DNA from: Candidatus Altimarinota bacterium
Lineage (GTDB): Bacteria; Patescibacteriota; Gracilibacteria; JAHISY01
Assembly: GCA_028690585.1 (NCBI GenBank)
Contig: JAQVAZ010000007.1
Span: 1-39,455, forward strand
Direction of reading: 5' to 3'
Length of the DNA stretch: 39,455 bases
Shown here: piece by piece, positions 17,965 to 25,900 of the stretch
How positions within the stretch are numbered: the first letter of the stretch is position 1
Layout: the number at the start of each line of letters is the position of its first letter
Made by a program: the position numbers and the translations under genes
Notes under the pieces: generated by a model
Seen by the model: the letters and a program-made list of their open reading frames with translations, nothing else
Database searches by the model: none
Told to the model about the DNA's origin: nothing

Positions 17965-18621
17965 TTATTGAATTGTAGCTTCTTTAGGAATTTCCGATCC
18001 TCTAGAAAAAGCGGAAATCATATCCTCCCGACCTCCGTGCCGAACCTGTTTAATACAAGATAGAAGTAATCCACCTGCACTTAAAACTAATTGTTTATCT
18101 GCTGGTGAAATTCCTAGCTTATCCAGCATGCCAGCTAAAATTTTATTAAGGCTTTTAAGTTGGATTACAGCTTTCTCAGACTCGAGAGAATAAGCTCCAC
18201 CTTCAGCTTTAGCTTCCCTAAGAGAAGTAATCACTCCTTGTGCATCTGCCAAGCGTGCAGAAACTTCAGCACGAATAGAATTCACAGATACCTCATCGAA
18301 AGAGTATTCGTGAAACTCAGAAAAAAGATGTAATACCTCTGGATTCTCAATTGGAGATTTTTTTTCAAGAGATTGCACCTCCCCCATCCAAAGTTTTAAC
18401 TTCTCCATTAATAATCTCCCACCACCATTGAAAGCTTTTGGATTACCTAAAATTTTCTTTAATTCTTTTCCCGCTTCGAGTAATAAACCCTCAAGGTAAC
18501 CACAACCAGCTTGCGCTTCTTCGCAGCTTCGCAACTGAGCAAACTTATTATCAACCACTTCAAGCGCAGTATAAAAATCACCACCACTTTCACCTTCGCA
18601 TGAAGAAACTTGGGGAGCCAT
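17965..18621 (-). CDS. Soluble helical protein of unknown function
   Basis: I do not recognise this 218-residue protein. It has no signal sequence and is predicted by eye to be almost entirely helical, with Leu-rich amphipathic stretches (GYLEGLLLEAGKELKKIL and VIQLKSLNKILAGMLDKLG). Cysteines fall in a cluster near residues 33-41 (CEEAQAGC) and one near the C-terminus. Codons are AT-rich compared with dgt and fmt. Its start is preceded by a perfect 10-base inverted repeat at 18630-18652 that could act on its expression. It may form a transcription unit with dgt. Confidence 0.65.
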   Translation of the reverse strand: MAPQVSSCEGESGGDFYTALEVVDNKFAQLRSCEEAQAGCGYLEGLLLEAGKELKKILGNPKAFNGGGRLLMEKLKLWMGEVQSLEKKSPIENPEVLHLFSEFHEYSFDEVSVNSIRAEVSARLADAQGVITSLREAKAEGGAYSLESEKAVIQLKSLNKILAGMLDKLGISPADKQLVLSAGGLLLSCIKQVRHGGREDMISAFSRGSEIPKEATIQ

Positions 18622-18629
18622 GGGATTGA

Positions 18630-18652
18630 GATTAAGAAACTATTTCTTAATC
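18630..18652. promoter_or_regulatory. Perfect palindrome 8 bases before a start codon
   Basis: GATTAAGAAA, loop CTA, TTTCTTAATC. No T-run follows on the complement, so a terminator is unlikely. Its place just ahead of the ATG at 18621 suits an operator or a hairpin masking the start. Confidence 0.4.
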
Positions 18653-18703
18653 AAGGATTCTCCACACTTCTACCCTGCTAAGCAAACTTTTCCGAATAAC
18701 TTT

Positions 18704-19636
18704 TTAACTCAGGCAACTGCCGATAAAATCTTTTTCACCACGGATAAATTCTTCGATAGCGAGTGGCTTCTTTCCTTCGAGTTGGATTTTTTCAAGAATA
18801 AGCATTCCTTCGCGTGTTTGAATGCCTACACCTTTTTCTAGTTGGATAACTTCTCCTGCTTTGGCTGTGGAAACTTTGGGAGAGATTCGCGCAGCGAGAA
18901 TTTTGAGATTTTTATTTTTATAGGTAGTGAAGATGCCTGGCCATGGTGTGTAGGCGCGGAGTTTGCGGAGAATCTGTAGCGCGGATTCTGAAGTGAAATC
19001 CAGCTTCCCCATCTCTTTGCGAATTTTCTTTGTAAAAGTAACTGCGGAAGTAACCTGCGGAATCGGTTTGAGCTTACCCGCTACGATTTCTTGTAAAACT
19101 TTCGGGAAATATTTTCCTCCAAGAGAAGCTAACTCAGCAGCTAACTCTTCCGAATTTCTCTCACCAACTTTAGTTTCGTAGCGCGCGAAGACTCCACCCG
19201 CATCCAACTCTTTTTCGATTTGCATGAAACTCACTCCCGCTTTTTCATCTCCTGCGAGAATCGCAGCCTGAATCGGTGAAGCGCCGCGACAGCGTGGAAG
19301 TAAACTACCATGGAGATTCACACAACCATATTTTGGAATCGCTAAAACTTCCTCTGGCAAAATCAAACCATAAGCTACCACCACAAGGAAATCTGGATTG
19401 TATTTCTGAAGAATCGCGATTTCTTCTTTTGAAATTTTCGCAGGTTGATACACACGGATGCCGACTTTCTCCGCAAATTCTTTCACTAGTGGTGGAGTAA
19501 TTTTCCCACGATTCCCAGGCTTATCGGGTTGGGTAAAAACTGCGCAAACTTCTATCTCAGCAGAATTTTCCAAAGCTTGTAGTGATGGCAGCGCAAACTG
19601 CGGAGTGCCAGCGAAAATAATTTTCAAGCGTTGCAT
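18704..19636 (-). CDS. fmt: Methionyl-tRNA formyltransferase
   Basis: The 310-residue protein is full length. The N-terminal Rossmann-like domain begins KIIFAGTPQFALPSL. The catalytic region has CVNLHGSLLPRCRGASPIQ (Asn107, His109) and Asp145 in ELDAGG. The C-terminal OB-like domain includes RKLRAYTPWPGIFTTY. It formylates initiator Met-tRNA with 10-formyl-THF, which FolD can supply. The def deformylase gene that often accompanies fmt is not adjacent. A TATAAT box lies upstream within a 7-base-phased array. Confidence 0.96.
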   Translation of the reverse strand: MQRLKIIFAGTPQFALPSLQALENSAEIEVCAVFTQPDKPGNRGKITPPLVKEFAEKVGIRVYQPAKISKEEIAILQKYNPDFLVVVAYGLILPEEVLAIPKYGCVNLHGSLLPRCRGASPIQAAILAGDEKAGVSFMQIEKELDAGGVFARYETKVGERNSEELAAELASLGGKYFPKVLQEIVAGKLKPIPQVTSAVTFTKKIRKEMGKLDFTSESALQILRKLRAYTPWPGIFTTYKNKNLKILAARISPKVSTAKAGEVIQLEKGVGIQTREGMLILEKIQLEGKKPLAIEEFIRGEKDFIGSCLS

Positions 19637-19641
19637 GGCAG

Positions 19642-19683
19642 TAGTTTACAGTTGGTAGATTATAGATGGTAGCTTGTTGGTTT
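19642..19683. repeat. 7-base-phased array overlapping the fmt promoter
   Basis: Six heptamers in exact phase: TAGTTTA, CAGTTGG, TAGATTA, TAGATGG, TAGCTTG, TTGGTTT. TAGATGG recurs in the array at 37209-37299. Confidence 0.6.
19659..19664 (-). promoter_or_regulatory. -10 box of fmt
   Basis: TATAAT on the complement, about 22 bases before the fmt ATG. I see no good -35 box. The box is part of the heptamer array. Confidence 0.4.
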
Positions 19684-19701
19684 TTTACCTAAGATTTTTA
19701 T

Positions 19702-19731
19702 CTTCGAGTAAGCGTAGCGCATCGAGAAGTT
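19702..19731. repeat. Inverted copy of the 11826-11855 repeat
   Basis: Begins CTTCGAGTAAGCGTAGCGC. The reverse complement matches 11826-11855 at 29 of 30 bases. Confidence 0.7.
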
Positions 19732-19768
19732 TTACCTTTCTAAATTCTCGATTGCGCGCTTCGCGCTT

Positions 19769-19832
19769 CACTCGAATAAAAAATGTAAGCGAAATCCTTT
19801 ATTCCATATTCTTTATTCTTTATACTTACTCC
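19769..19832 (+). repeat. Repeat with heptamer tail ending at the rbfA ATG
   Basis: Begins CACTCGAATAAAA and ends with five in-phase heptamers, TTTATTC, CATATTC, TTTATTC, TTTATAC, TTACTCC, directly followed by the rbfA ATG. A near copy is at 20282-20339, so rbfA is flanked by direct repeats. Confidence 0.65.
19821..19826 (+). promoter_or_regulatory. -10 box of a probable leaderless rbfA mRNA
   Basis: TATACT ends 6 bases before the rbfA ATG at 19833, so transcription would start at or next to the A of ATG. It lies inside the heptamer repeat. Confidence 0.45.
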
Positions 19833-20150
19833 ATGAAATTCACCCGCAGCCAACAACTCGAAAAAATGCTGGCGCATGAGATTGCGCAGATTCTCCCAGA
19901 ATTTTTTTCTTCGCAGCGCTATGGAATGCTAACTGTCACAGGAGTAAGTTGCGCGAAGAGTTTTGATTCTGCGCGTGTGAGAGTGAGTGTATTACGCAAC
20001 GGGCATCAATTCGATGAAGATGCGCGCAAAGTAGTAGCGCGGATTCAACAGATTCTGAATAAGAAGCTAGTAATGAAAAAAATCCCCAAGCTGATTTTTG
20101 ATTTAGATAAAACCGCCAGCCTCATCGATAAGCTCGAGAATCTAGGATAG
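19833..20150 (+). CDS. rbfA: Ribosome-binding factor A
   Basis: A 105-residue KH-fold protein. RbfA features are MKFTRSQQLEKMLAHEIAQIL at the N-terminus, LLTVTGVSCAKSFDSARVRVSVL-like strands in the middle and LVMKKIPKLIFDLDKTASLIDKL at the end. It binds the 30S subunit during maturation of the 16S rRNA 5' end. The frame is open further upstream, but those codons would translate intergenic repeats. The ATG at 19833 begins the conserved domain and sits 6 bases after a -10 box, so I use it. The gene stands alone rather than in the usual infB-rbfA-truB cluster. Confidence 0.9.
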   Translation: MKFTRSQQLEKMLAHEIAQILPEFFSSQRYGMLTVTGVSCAKSFDSARVRVSVLRNGHQFDEDARKVVARIQQILNKKLVMKKIPKLIFDLDKTASLIDKLENLG

Positions 20151-20182
20151 TTTGCAGCTTCAAGTCAGCAGTTGGCAGTTTT
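20148..20182. repeat. 7-base-phased array starting at the rbfA stop codon
   Basis: TAGTTTG, CAGCTTC, AAGTCAG, CAGTTGG, CAGTTTT in exact phase. The first TAG is the rbfA stop. CAGTTGG also occurs in the array at 19642-19683. Confidence 0.5.
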
Positions 20183-20210
20183 TCTTTTTTGGAATTCCAG
20201 TTTTATTTTT

Positions 20211-20273
20211 GTCACCCCGAGCCTGCCGAGGGGTTTTAGTTTTTCTACTGTGGTTCGGCAAGCTCACCACGAC
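20211..20273. repeat. Long intergenic inverted repeat, copy 1
   Basis: Left arm GTCACCCCGAGCCTGCCGAG and right arm TGGTTCGGCAAGCTCACCAC are related in inverted orientation. Both arms recur identically at 31265-31328 with a different spacer. It lies between rbfA and the end of dapB and could act as a bidirectional terminator. Confidence 0.75.
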
Positions 20274-20281
20274 AAAAACTT

Positions 20282-20339
20282 CACTCGAATAAAATATGGA
20301 AAACTTTATTCCATATTTCTTATTCTTTATTCCCTTTTA
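20282..20339. repeat. Second copy of the rbfA-flanking heptamer repeat
   Basis: Begins CACTCGAATAAAA and ends TTTATTC, CATATTT, CTTATTC, TTTATTC, CCTTTTA in phase, running into the dapB stop codon. It matches 19769-19823. Confidence 0.6.
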
Positions 20340-21074
20340 TAATCCCAGCCAATCCTTCGCAGTGAAGACACCGTGTTTTCCTTGCAACCACTGCGCAGCG
20401 GAAACCGCGCCAGAAGCATAACCCATCCGATTTTTGCCTGAGTGAATGAGAGTGATGGTATCAGATTCTCCATCGAAAGTGACTTCATGAATCCCCACTA
20501 CTTTCCCCACGCGTGAGGAAGAAATCTGAAGTGAGTCTGGCTTCACTGGTTGCTCCGCATTATCGAGCAGAATTTTTTTCTTACTTCCGAAATTCGCGAG
20601 AATCGTATTAGCGATTTCCCGCGCTGTGCCACTCGGCGCATCCGCTTTGCCAGTGTGATGTGTTTCATGAATCGCCACATCGAAACCACCAAAAGAAGAT
20701 AAGCGTTTCGCAGCTTCCGCTACCACCGCGTAAAAAGTATTTACTCCCACGGAAAAATTCCCAGCGTAGAGTAAACCAATCCCACCAAGCGAGACAATTT
20801 TCTCCACTTCTGGTAATTCAGAATACCAACCCGTGGTGCCAATCACCGCATTCACTTTGGCTTCAGCGTATTTACGGATATTGCTGATGACGGAATCAGG
20901 ATGCGTGAAATCAATCGCGACTTCCGCGCCATTCAACGCTTCGCGGGAAATTGCTTCCGCAGTAGCTTCAGCAGCAGCGGAATCAATAATCGCTACCACC
21001 TCATGCTGCGCAGTTTTGACAGCTGCTTCTACTGCTTTACCCATTTTCCCGTAACCAATGATTGCAATCTTCAT
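20337..21074 (-). CDS. dapB: 4-hydroxy-tetrahydrodipicolinate reductase
   Basis: A 245-residue DapB. The nucleotide-binding motif GYGKMG is at 7-12, the inter-domain region reads IGTTGWY near 78-84, and the catalytic signature HETHHTGKADAPSGTA has His139, His140 and Lys143. It reduces the dihydrodipicolinate precursor on the way to diaminopimelate and lysine, so it links to peptidoglycan synthesis along with the PBP and the WecA-like enzyme here. No other dap gene is in the window. The -10 box ends 6 bases before the ATG. Confidence 0.96.
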   Translation of the reverse strand: MKIAIIGYGKMGKAVEAAVKTAQHEVVAIIDSAAAEATAEAISREALNGAEVAIDFTHPDSVISNIRKYAEAKVNAVIGTTGWYSELPEVEKIVSLGGIGLLYAGNFSVGVNTFYAVVAEAAKRLSSFGGFDVAIHETHHTGKADAPSGTAREIANTILANFGSKKKILLDNAEQPVKPDSLQISSSRVGKVVGIHEVTFDGESDTITLIHSGKNRMGYASGAVSAAQWLQGKHGVFTAKDWLGL

Positions 21075-21080
21075 AAAGCA

Positions 21081-21089
21081 ATTCTAGCA
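21081..21089 (-). promoter_or_regulatory. Extended -10 promoter of a probable leaderless dapB mRNA
   Basis: The complement reads TTGCTAGAAT, then 6 bases (TGCTTT), then the ATG at 21074. Transcription is expected to start at or beside the ATG. Confidence 0.5.
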
Positions 21090-21145
21090 AAATTGATAAA
21101 CCCAGACTACGCAGCTAAACTACCCTCCGCTTTACAGAAATATTT

Positions 21146-22981
21146 ATGAATAAAATGCCTCGCCGCAGAAACGGTTTACTTACTCTCCTCATCATTGCGT
21201 TGATTGTTGCGAGTGCTTACATTCTGCTAAATCCTCAACTAGAAGCTGCAGTGGAAGTGCCAATCACTACGATTCAGCAACAATACCGCGCGAAGGAAAT
21301 TAAAAGTATCAAGGTAGAAGGCAGCAGCCTCACTGTGGAACTCAAAACTGGAGCAAAAGAAAAATCCACCCGCCCAGCTGGTGAAACGCTGAAAGATTTG
21401 GGGTTGAGTGAAGCTGATAGCGATGTAGTGATTCAAGCGGTAGATAATACTGGTAGTGATTTCTGGCTGAATGTTTTGGCAGGAATTATTCCTTTTGTTT
21501 TGATTGCGGTTTTCTTGGTTTACATGATGCGACAAGCGCAATCGCATAACCAAGGCGCGATGAGTTTCGGGCAATCGCGCGCTACTGTGGTGGATAAGGA
21601 AAAAAATAAAACTACTTTCGCCGATGTCGCTGGTGCGAATGAAGCGAAAGCAGAATTAGTGGAAGTAGTAGATTTCTTGAAGAATCCAAAGAAATATACT
21701 TCGATGGGTGCGAAGATTCCGAAAGGTGTGATGCTGGTTGGCGCGCCTGGCACTGGAAAAACTTTACTCGCCCGCGCAGTTGCGGGTGAAGCCAATGTGC
21801 CTTTCTTCTCTATCTCGGGAAGTGAGTTTGTCGAAATGTTTGTCGGTGTCGGCGCATCGCGAGTAAGAGATTTATTTAAGAAAGCAAAACGCAACTCCCC
21901 TTCTATCGTGTTTGTTGATGAGATTGATGCAGTCGGCAGACAACGTGGCACTGGAGTCGGTGGTGGCCACGATGAAAGAGAGCAAACACTGAATCAGATT
22001 CTGACCGAGATGGATGGTTTCGAGACTGGCACAAATGTAATTGTAATCGCAGCTACGAATCGCCCCGATGTTTTGGATCCAGCGCTTCTCCGCCCAGGAA
22101 GATTCGATCGGAGAGTGGTGATTGATGTGCCAGATGTAAAAGAAAGAAATGAAATCCTCGCAGTGCATTCAAGGAATAAACCTTTTGCGAAAGATGCCGA
22201 TCTCGAGAAAGTGGCGAAGCAAACTCCAGGCTTCACTGGCGCTGATTTGGAAAACCTTTTGAATGAAGCAGCAATCCTCGCTGCCAGCAAAAGTCAGAAA
22301 ACTATCACACACGAAGATCTCGAGAAATCTATCGAGAAAGTTGCGCTAGGTCCTGAGAAAAAATCGCGCGTCTTGAATGAAGAAGAAAAAATCGTAACCG
22401 CTTATCACGAAGTCGGCCACGCGATTGTGGCGCATATGCTGCCGCATACCGATCCCGTGCACAAAGTTTCCATCGTTTCGAGAGGAATGGCACTTGGTGT
22501 TACTTGGTATCTCCCAAAAGAAGATCGCCACCTCGCAAGTGAATCGCGCTTCCACGATGAGTTAGCCAGCTTACTTGGTGGGCATGTAGCAGAAGAGTTA
22601 GCGTTTGGAGAAGTAACCACTGGCAGCAGCAACGATTTGGAAAGAGCCAGCAAGATTGCACGCGCGATGGTTACGAAATACGGAATGAGTCACAAGATCG
22701 GCCCAGTGATTTATGGTAGCAATCACGGCAGTGTTTTCCTTGGCAAAGATCTCATGCATGAGAGAGATTATAGTGATGCAATGGCAAACGAGATTGATAA
22801 GGAAGTAAAAGTAATCGTGGAAACTGCTTACACCACCGCGAAATCTATCCTCACGAAAAACAAAGAGAAGTTGAAGAAAGTTGCGAATGAATTACTCAAA
22901 GTGGAAACTTTCACAGCAGAAGAATTTGAAAAAGCTTTTGGAGAGAAAAAAGCGGTAGCTAAAATTAAACCTAAATTCTAA
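21146..22981 (+). CDS. ftsH: ATP-dependent zinc metalloprotease FtsH
   Basis: A 611-residue membrane protease. It has a first helix near 10-28, a small extracytoplasmic domain, and a second helix near 107-128. The AAA domain carries Walker A GAPGTGKT (199-206), Walker B IVFVDEID (about 254-261) and the second region of homology [20 protein letters not shown]. The zinc site HEVGH is at 421-425, with a third ligand Asp in SSNDLERA. It degrades membrane and regulatory proteins. The stop overlaps the rpiB start in TAATG, so the two are translationally coupled. No clear ribosome binding site or promoter is visible. Confidence 0.97.
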   Translation: MNKMPRRRNGLLTLLIIALIVASAYILLNPQLEAAVEVPITTIQQQYRAKEIKSIKVEGSSLTVELKTGAKEKSTRPAGETLKDLGLSEADSDVVIQAVDNTGSDFWLNVLAGIIPFVLIAVFLVYMMRQAQSHNQGAMSFGQSRATVVDKEKNKTTFADVAGANEAKAELVEVVDFLKNPKKYTSMGAKIPKGVMLVGAPGTGKTLLARAVAGEANVPFFSISGSEFVEMFVGVGASRVRDLFKKAKRNSPSIVFVDEIDAVGRQRGTGVGGGHDEREQTLNQILTEMDGFETGTNVIVIAATNRPDVLDPALLRPGRFDRRVVIDVPDVKERNEILAVHSRNKPFAKDADLEKVAKQTPGFTGADLENLLNEAAILAASKSQKTITHEDLEKSIEKVALGPEKKSRVLNEEEKIVTAYHEVGHAIVAHMLPHTDPVHKVSIVSRGMALGVTWYLPKEDRHLASESRFHDELASLLGGHVAEELAFGEVTTGSSNDLERASKIARAMVTKYGMSHKIGPVIYGSNHGSVFLGKDLMHERDYSDAMANEIDKEVKVIVETAYTTAKSILTKNKEKLKKVANELLKVETFTAEEFEKAFGEKKAVAKIKPKF

Positions 22982-23409
22982 TGATTTACCTCGCTTCCGA
23001 TCACGCTGGTTTCACACTCAAAGAAGAGATGAGAAAATATCTCGCAGAGAAAGGTGAAGCAGTGGAAGATCTCGGCACTCATTCGGAAGAATCCACCGAC
23101 TATGCCATCTACGCGCATAAACTCGCGGAAGCAATCCAAAAAAATCCTGAAGCGAAAGGTATCGCAGTCTGCGGAAGCGGATTGGGAATCTCGATGGCGC
23201 TAAATCGCCACAATGGAATCCGCGCTGCGCGCAGCATGAGTGTGGAAGACGCAGAGATGACTCGCCGCCACAACGATGCAAATGTTTTGGCATTGAGTGG
23301 CAGGCAGACAGATACGGAAACCGCTAAGCAAATGGTAGATAAATTTCTCACTACAGAATTCGAAGGTGGCAGACATGAAGCTAGAGTAAAAAATATTGAT
23401 TTAAAATAA
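22981..23409 (+). CDS. rpiB: Ribose-5-phosphate isomerase B
   Basis: The 142-residue protein matches the RpiB/LacAB family: [17 protein letters not shown] at the N-terminus, the active-site loop VCGSGLGISMALN with Cys64, and RRHNDANVLALSGR containing His97. It interconverts ribose- and ribulose-5-phosphate in the cytosol. It overlaps ftsH by one base (TAATG). Ribulose-phosphate epimerase follows about 100 bases downstream, so two adjacent steps of the non-oxidative pentose phosphate pathway lie together. The PRPP that PurF needs can come from this route. Confidence 0.95.
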   Translation: MIYLASDHAGFTLKEEMRKYLAEKGEAVEDLGTHSEESTDYAIYAHKLAEAIQKNPEAKGIAVCGSGLGISMALNRHNGIRAARSMSVEDAEMTRRHNDANVLALSGRQTDTETAKQMVDKFLTTEFEGGRHEARVKNIDLK

Positions 23410-23437
23410 TTACTAAATTGTCATTTCAGCCTTCCTT

Positions 23438-23465
23438 GTCATTCCCGCGAAAGCGGGAATCCAGA
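23438..23465. repeat. Palindromic repeat GTCATTCCCGC type, copy 1
   Basis: GTCATTCCCGCGAAAGCGGG continues with AATCCAGA. The stem is ATTCCCGC with GCGGGAAT. An identical copy is at 39287-39314 and diverged relatives are at 24240-24264 and 25767-25817. Confidence 0.8.
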
Positions 23466-23502
23466 AAAAAAATTATAAGAAATTATTTCTCACCAACTAT
23501 TC

Positions 23503-23508
23503 GCTAAT
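23503..23508 (+). promoter_or_regulatory. Possible -10 box of rpe
   Basis: GCTAAT ends 7 bases before the rpe ATG at 23516, matching the leaderless spacing seen elsewhere. It matches the -10 consensus at only four positions and no -35 box is evident. Confidence 0.25.
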
Positions 23509-23515
23509 TCTCATC

Positions 23516-24151
23516 ATGCCTCCAACTCTCAAGATTGCGCCTTCGATTCTCTCCGCCGATTTCGGAAAGTTGAATGAGGAAATCGCGAGTGTGGAATCCG
23601 CCAGCGAGTGGTTGCATATCGATGTGATGGATAATCACTTCGTGCCAAATCTCACCATCGGTGCCGGTGTAGTGAAATGCCTGCAGACGAAACTCGTGAA
23701 AGATTGCCATCTCATGGTGAGCGATCCAGAGAGTTTGATCGCAGACTTCGCGGAGGCTGGCACCGATTACCTCACCTTCCATATCGAAGCATGTGAGAAT
23801 CCAGAAGAGTTGATAGCGAAAATCAAAGCACTGGGTATGAAACCAGGAATTTCTCTCAAACCAAAAACCGAAGTCAGCGCGATTGAAAAATATTTAGATC
23901 AGATTGATTTAGTTTTGGTGATGAGTGTGGAGCCAGGCTTCGGTGGGCAGAAATTTATGGAAAGCGCATTGCTAAAAATTCAGCAGCTGCGAAAACTGAA
24001 ACCTGATTTAGATATTTCGATTGATGGAGGAATCAATGCGCAGACGGCAAAACTCGCGCGCGAAGCCAGCGCGAATATTTTGGTAGCTGGTAATGCAATC
24101 TTCAAAGCTGAGAATCGATTGGAAGCGATTCGGGAGATTCGTGGAAGCTAA
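23516..24151 (+). CDS. rpe: Ribulose-phosphate 3-epimerase
   Basis: The 211-residue TIM-barrel protein has family motifs: IAPSILSADFGKLNEE at the N-terminus, WLHIDVMDNHFVPNLT with metal-binding His and Asp, DCHLMVSDPESL, MSVEPGFGGQKF (phosphate loop) and ISIDGGINAQTA with the catalytic Asp. It interconverts ribulose- and xylulose-5-phosphate. It follows rpiB on the same strand after a palindromic repeat and may have its own weak promoter. The 30-base perfect palindrome at 24514-24543 may terminate the transcript. Confidence 0.96.
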   Translation: MPPTLKIAPSILSADFGKLNEEIASVESASEWLHIDVMDNHFVPNLTIGAGVVKCLQTKLVKDCHLMVSDPESLIADFAEAGTDYLTFHIEACENPEELIAKIKALGMKPGISLKPKTEVSAIEKYLDQIDLVLVMSVEPGFGGQKFMESALLKIQQLRKLKPDLDISIDGGINAQTAKLAREASANILVAGNAIFKAENRLEAIREIRGS

Positions 24152-24164
24152 TTTAAGGATTAAG

Positions 24165-24184
24165 CCTGCCTGCCGGTAGGCAGG
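24165..24184. repeat. 20-base palindrome, first copy
   Basis: CCTGCCTGCCGGTAGGCAGG, repeated exactly at 24323-24342; the identity includes the two preceding bases AG. Confidence 0.8.
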
Positions 24185-24239
24185 GAAACAGGATTAAGAA
24201 TTAAGTTTTTGGTTTTTTGTTGCGAATAATTTTTCCGTT

Positions 24240-24264
24240 GTCATCCCCGCGCAAGCGGGGATCC
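24240..24264. repeat. GTCATCCCC-type palindromic repeat
   Basis: The stem ATCCCCGC / GCGGGGAT with a short loop, preceded by CCGTT and followed by CC and a run of A. Relative of the copies at 23438 and 39287. Confidence 0.75.
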
Positions 24265-24322
24265 AAAAAAATATTAAAAGTGATTTCCTTTTATTCTCCC
24301 TTTGGTAAAGGGAGTGGTTGAG

Positions 24323-24342
24323 CCTGCCTGCCGGTAGGCAGG
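24323..24342. repeat. 20-base palindrome, second copy
   Basis: Exact repeat of 24165-24184, here embedded between GTGGTTGAG and CGAAGCGAAACC. Confidence 0.8.
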
Positions 24343-24380
24343 CGAAGCGAAACCGAGGGATTTAGAATTTAAATCTCATC

Positions 24381-24405
24381 GCTGGTCGGGGTTTGTAACC
24401 CCGAC
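24381..24405 (+). repeat. REP-like hairpin with GCTGGT flank
   Basis: GCTG followed by GTCGGGG, TTTGTAA, CCCCGAC. Same plan as the pair at 16200 and 16278: a GCWGGT flank and a TTTRTAA centre. Confidence 0.65.
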
Positions 24406-24513
24406 TTTTCGTTTTTAGAAAAGTAGCGATAGAAATCTGGAAAATAATTTCAGAAAGAAATTCTGCTTCGAAAAAACTATTACGAAGAAATCTAAGAGCT
24501 GAGGTTCCAAACC

Positions 24514-24551
24514 GTTAACCTACCACTTAAGTGGTAGGTTAACTTTTCTTT
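24514..24551 (+). terminator. Perfect 30-base palindrome followed by T-rich tract
   Basis: The arm GTTAACCTACCACTT is followed at once by its exact reverse complement, then TTTTCTTT. Read on the plus strand this is a plausible factor-independent terminator after rpe, although 360 bases downstream of it. With no spacer it forms a hairpin of up to about 13 pairs. Confidence 0.4.
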
Positions 24552-24658
24552 AAATCTAGCTTCTGCCACTAAGAATTCTTCTCGGATTGCTTCATGTATA
24601 ATTAATGTAAAACAAAATAATGTTACGATTCTAAAACCAGCCGACTCTTTTTCGCAAA

Positions 24659-25714
24659 TCAGTCTATTTCTTTCTCGAGTTGATACCTCCGCAACCGCCA
24701 ACCAATCGTCAGCATCACGAAAGATAAACCGATTAACGCCACTAATTTCCCAAAAGCTGTCTCGATGAATAAAGCTACACTGCCGAAAGCCGCTGCTGCG
24801 AGATAAATCGCAATCACTGTTTGCCTCGGAGATAAACCTGCAGCGAGGAGACGATGATGCAGATGTGAGTAATCTCCGTGAAAAGGAGATTTTCCCTGAA
24901 GAAGTCTGCGAATAATCACAGTGACTGCATCGAGAAGTGGAAATCCCAAAACTAGCGCAGCAGTCGCCACTTTCCCTCCCGAGAAGATTGCTAGCGCTGC
25001 CAACACAAAACCAAAAAGCATACTGCCAGTATCTCCGAGGAGAATCCGTGGTGGTGGAAAATTGAAAAGTGTAAATCCAAAAGCGCAACCAGCAAGAATG
25101 CCTGCGATAGTGATTACCGCAGTTTGATCGAAGTAGTGGTAGCCCTCCCGCGCTGCAAGGAAAAATAAAACCAACGCGGCGAGACCAGCAATCCCAGAAG
25201 ATAAACCAGGAATTCCATCAAACCAGTTGAGTGAATTCGTGAGGAGAATCACCCACACTACTGTGAAAGCATCGGCGAGTAGCGTGATGTGATATTCGTT
25301 TAAACCGATGAAGATTGGGAAATCCCACACGGTGAAATCAATCACTCCTCCGAGAGGATTCGTGATGTGAGAAATTCCGACACCTGCAATTACTAGCATG
25401 CCTGCTGCGAGAATCTGTGTGGCGAGTCTCAGTAGTGGTGGTAATCCGTGTTTATCATCGAGGAAGCTAACGAAAGCGAGTAACACCACTCCTGTAAGTA
25501 AACCAATCACTTCTTTACTGAGTGGAATGAAAACCAAAACACTGATAACGAATCCGAGGAAAACTGCGACTCCTCCGAAGTAAGGAATCGGTTTGCGTTT
25601 CAATCCATACTTCTCAGGATTATCGAGTAAACCCCAACGCGGAAAAACTTTTACTGCGAGGAAAGTCAGCGCAGCAGTCAGAAGGAAAGCGAAGCCAAGG
25701 GGTAAAAACTTCAC
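24659..25714 (-). CDS. Undecaprenyl-phosphate N-acetylglucosaminyl-1-phosphate transferase family (WecA/TagO-like)
   Basis: A 351-residue polytopic membrane protein with about ten helices. It carries the family's catalytic motifs: Asp86-Asp87 in FLDDKHGLPP, NSLNWFDGIPGL (Asn163, Asp166), the GDTGS loop near 237 and HLHHR near 291. The HLHHR and NWFDG forms fit the WecA/TagO branch better than MraY. It would transfer a sugar phosphate to undecaprenyl phosphate, starting a surface polysaccharide. It starts at GTG, 7 bases after a TAAAAT box. It is one of only three complete genes here that end in TGA. Confidence 0.9.
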   Translation of the reverse strand: MKFLPLGFAFLLTAALTFLAVKVFPRWGLLDNPEKYGLKRKPIPYFGGVAVFLGFVISVLVFIPLSKEVIGLLTGVVLLAFVSFLDDKHGLPPLLRLATQILAAGMLVIAGVGISHITNPLGGVIDFTVWDFPIFIGLNEYHITLLADAFTVVWVILLTNSLNWFDGIPGLSSGIAGLAALVLFFLAAREGYHYFDQTAVITIAGILAGCAFGFTLFNFPPPRILLGDTGSMLFGFVLAALAIFSGGKVATAALVLGFPLLDAVTVIIRRLLQGKSPFHGDYSHLHHRLLAAGLSPRQTVIAIYLAAAAFGSVALFIETAFGKLVALIGLSFVMLTIGWRLRRYQLEKEID

Positions 25715-25721
25715 GGAAGTT

Positions 25722-25727
25722 ATTTTA
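25722..25727 (-). promoter_or_regulatory. -10 box of a probable leaderless wecA-like mRNA
   Basis: TAAAAT on the complement, then 7 bases (AACTTCC), then the GTG start at 25714. Confidence 0.4.
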
Positions 25728-25766
25728 ACTCAATTAGAGATTGAAGATTAACAAAAAGCCTCCGTT

Positions 25767-25817
25767 GTCATCCCAGCCTCCAATCAAGTTGAGGGTAAAC
25801 TCCAGCTGGGATCCAGA
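25767..25817. repeat. Expanded member of the GTCATCCC repeat family
   Basis: GTCATCCCAGC and GCTGGGATCCAGA end-pieces enclose a longer middle of about 30 bases than in the other copies. It lies between the starts of the wecA-like gene and the 3' end of truB. Confidence 0.6.
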
Positions 25818-25900
25818 AATTAGAAAAGCAAAACTTTTCGAATCACTCCTTTTGCTTGAAAAAATAAATTTGCTAACTGCAGACTTGAAACTACAAACTC

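Larger units (their letters stand above)
24152..24658. other. Gene-free stretch packed with short repeats
   Basis: I see no gene in these 507 bases. They hold two copies of a 20-base palindrome (24165-24184, 24323-24342), a GTCATCCCC hairpin (24240-24264), a TCTCCCTTTGGTAAAGGGAG element (24293-24312), a REP-like hairpin (24385-24405), phased AATTAAG-type heptamers near 24151-24225, and a 30-base perfect palindrome (24514-24543). Confidence 0.7.

Noticed and set aside
19674-19832. N-terminal extension of rbfA
   Set aside because: It translates two intergenic repeats; the RbfA domain and a -10 box place the start at 19833.
24492-25088. 198-residue minus-strand frame
   Set aside because: It is an out-of-frame shadow of the wecA-like gene and has no recognisable domain.
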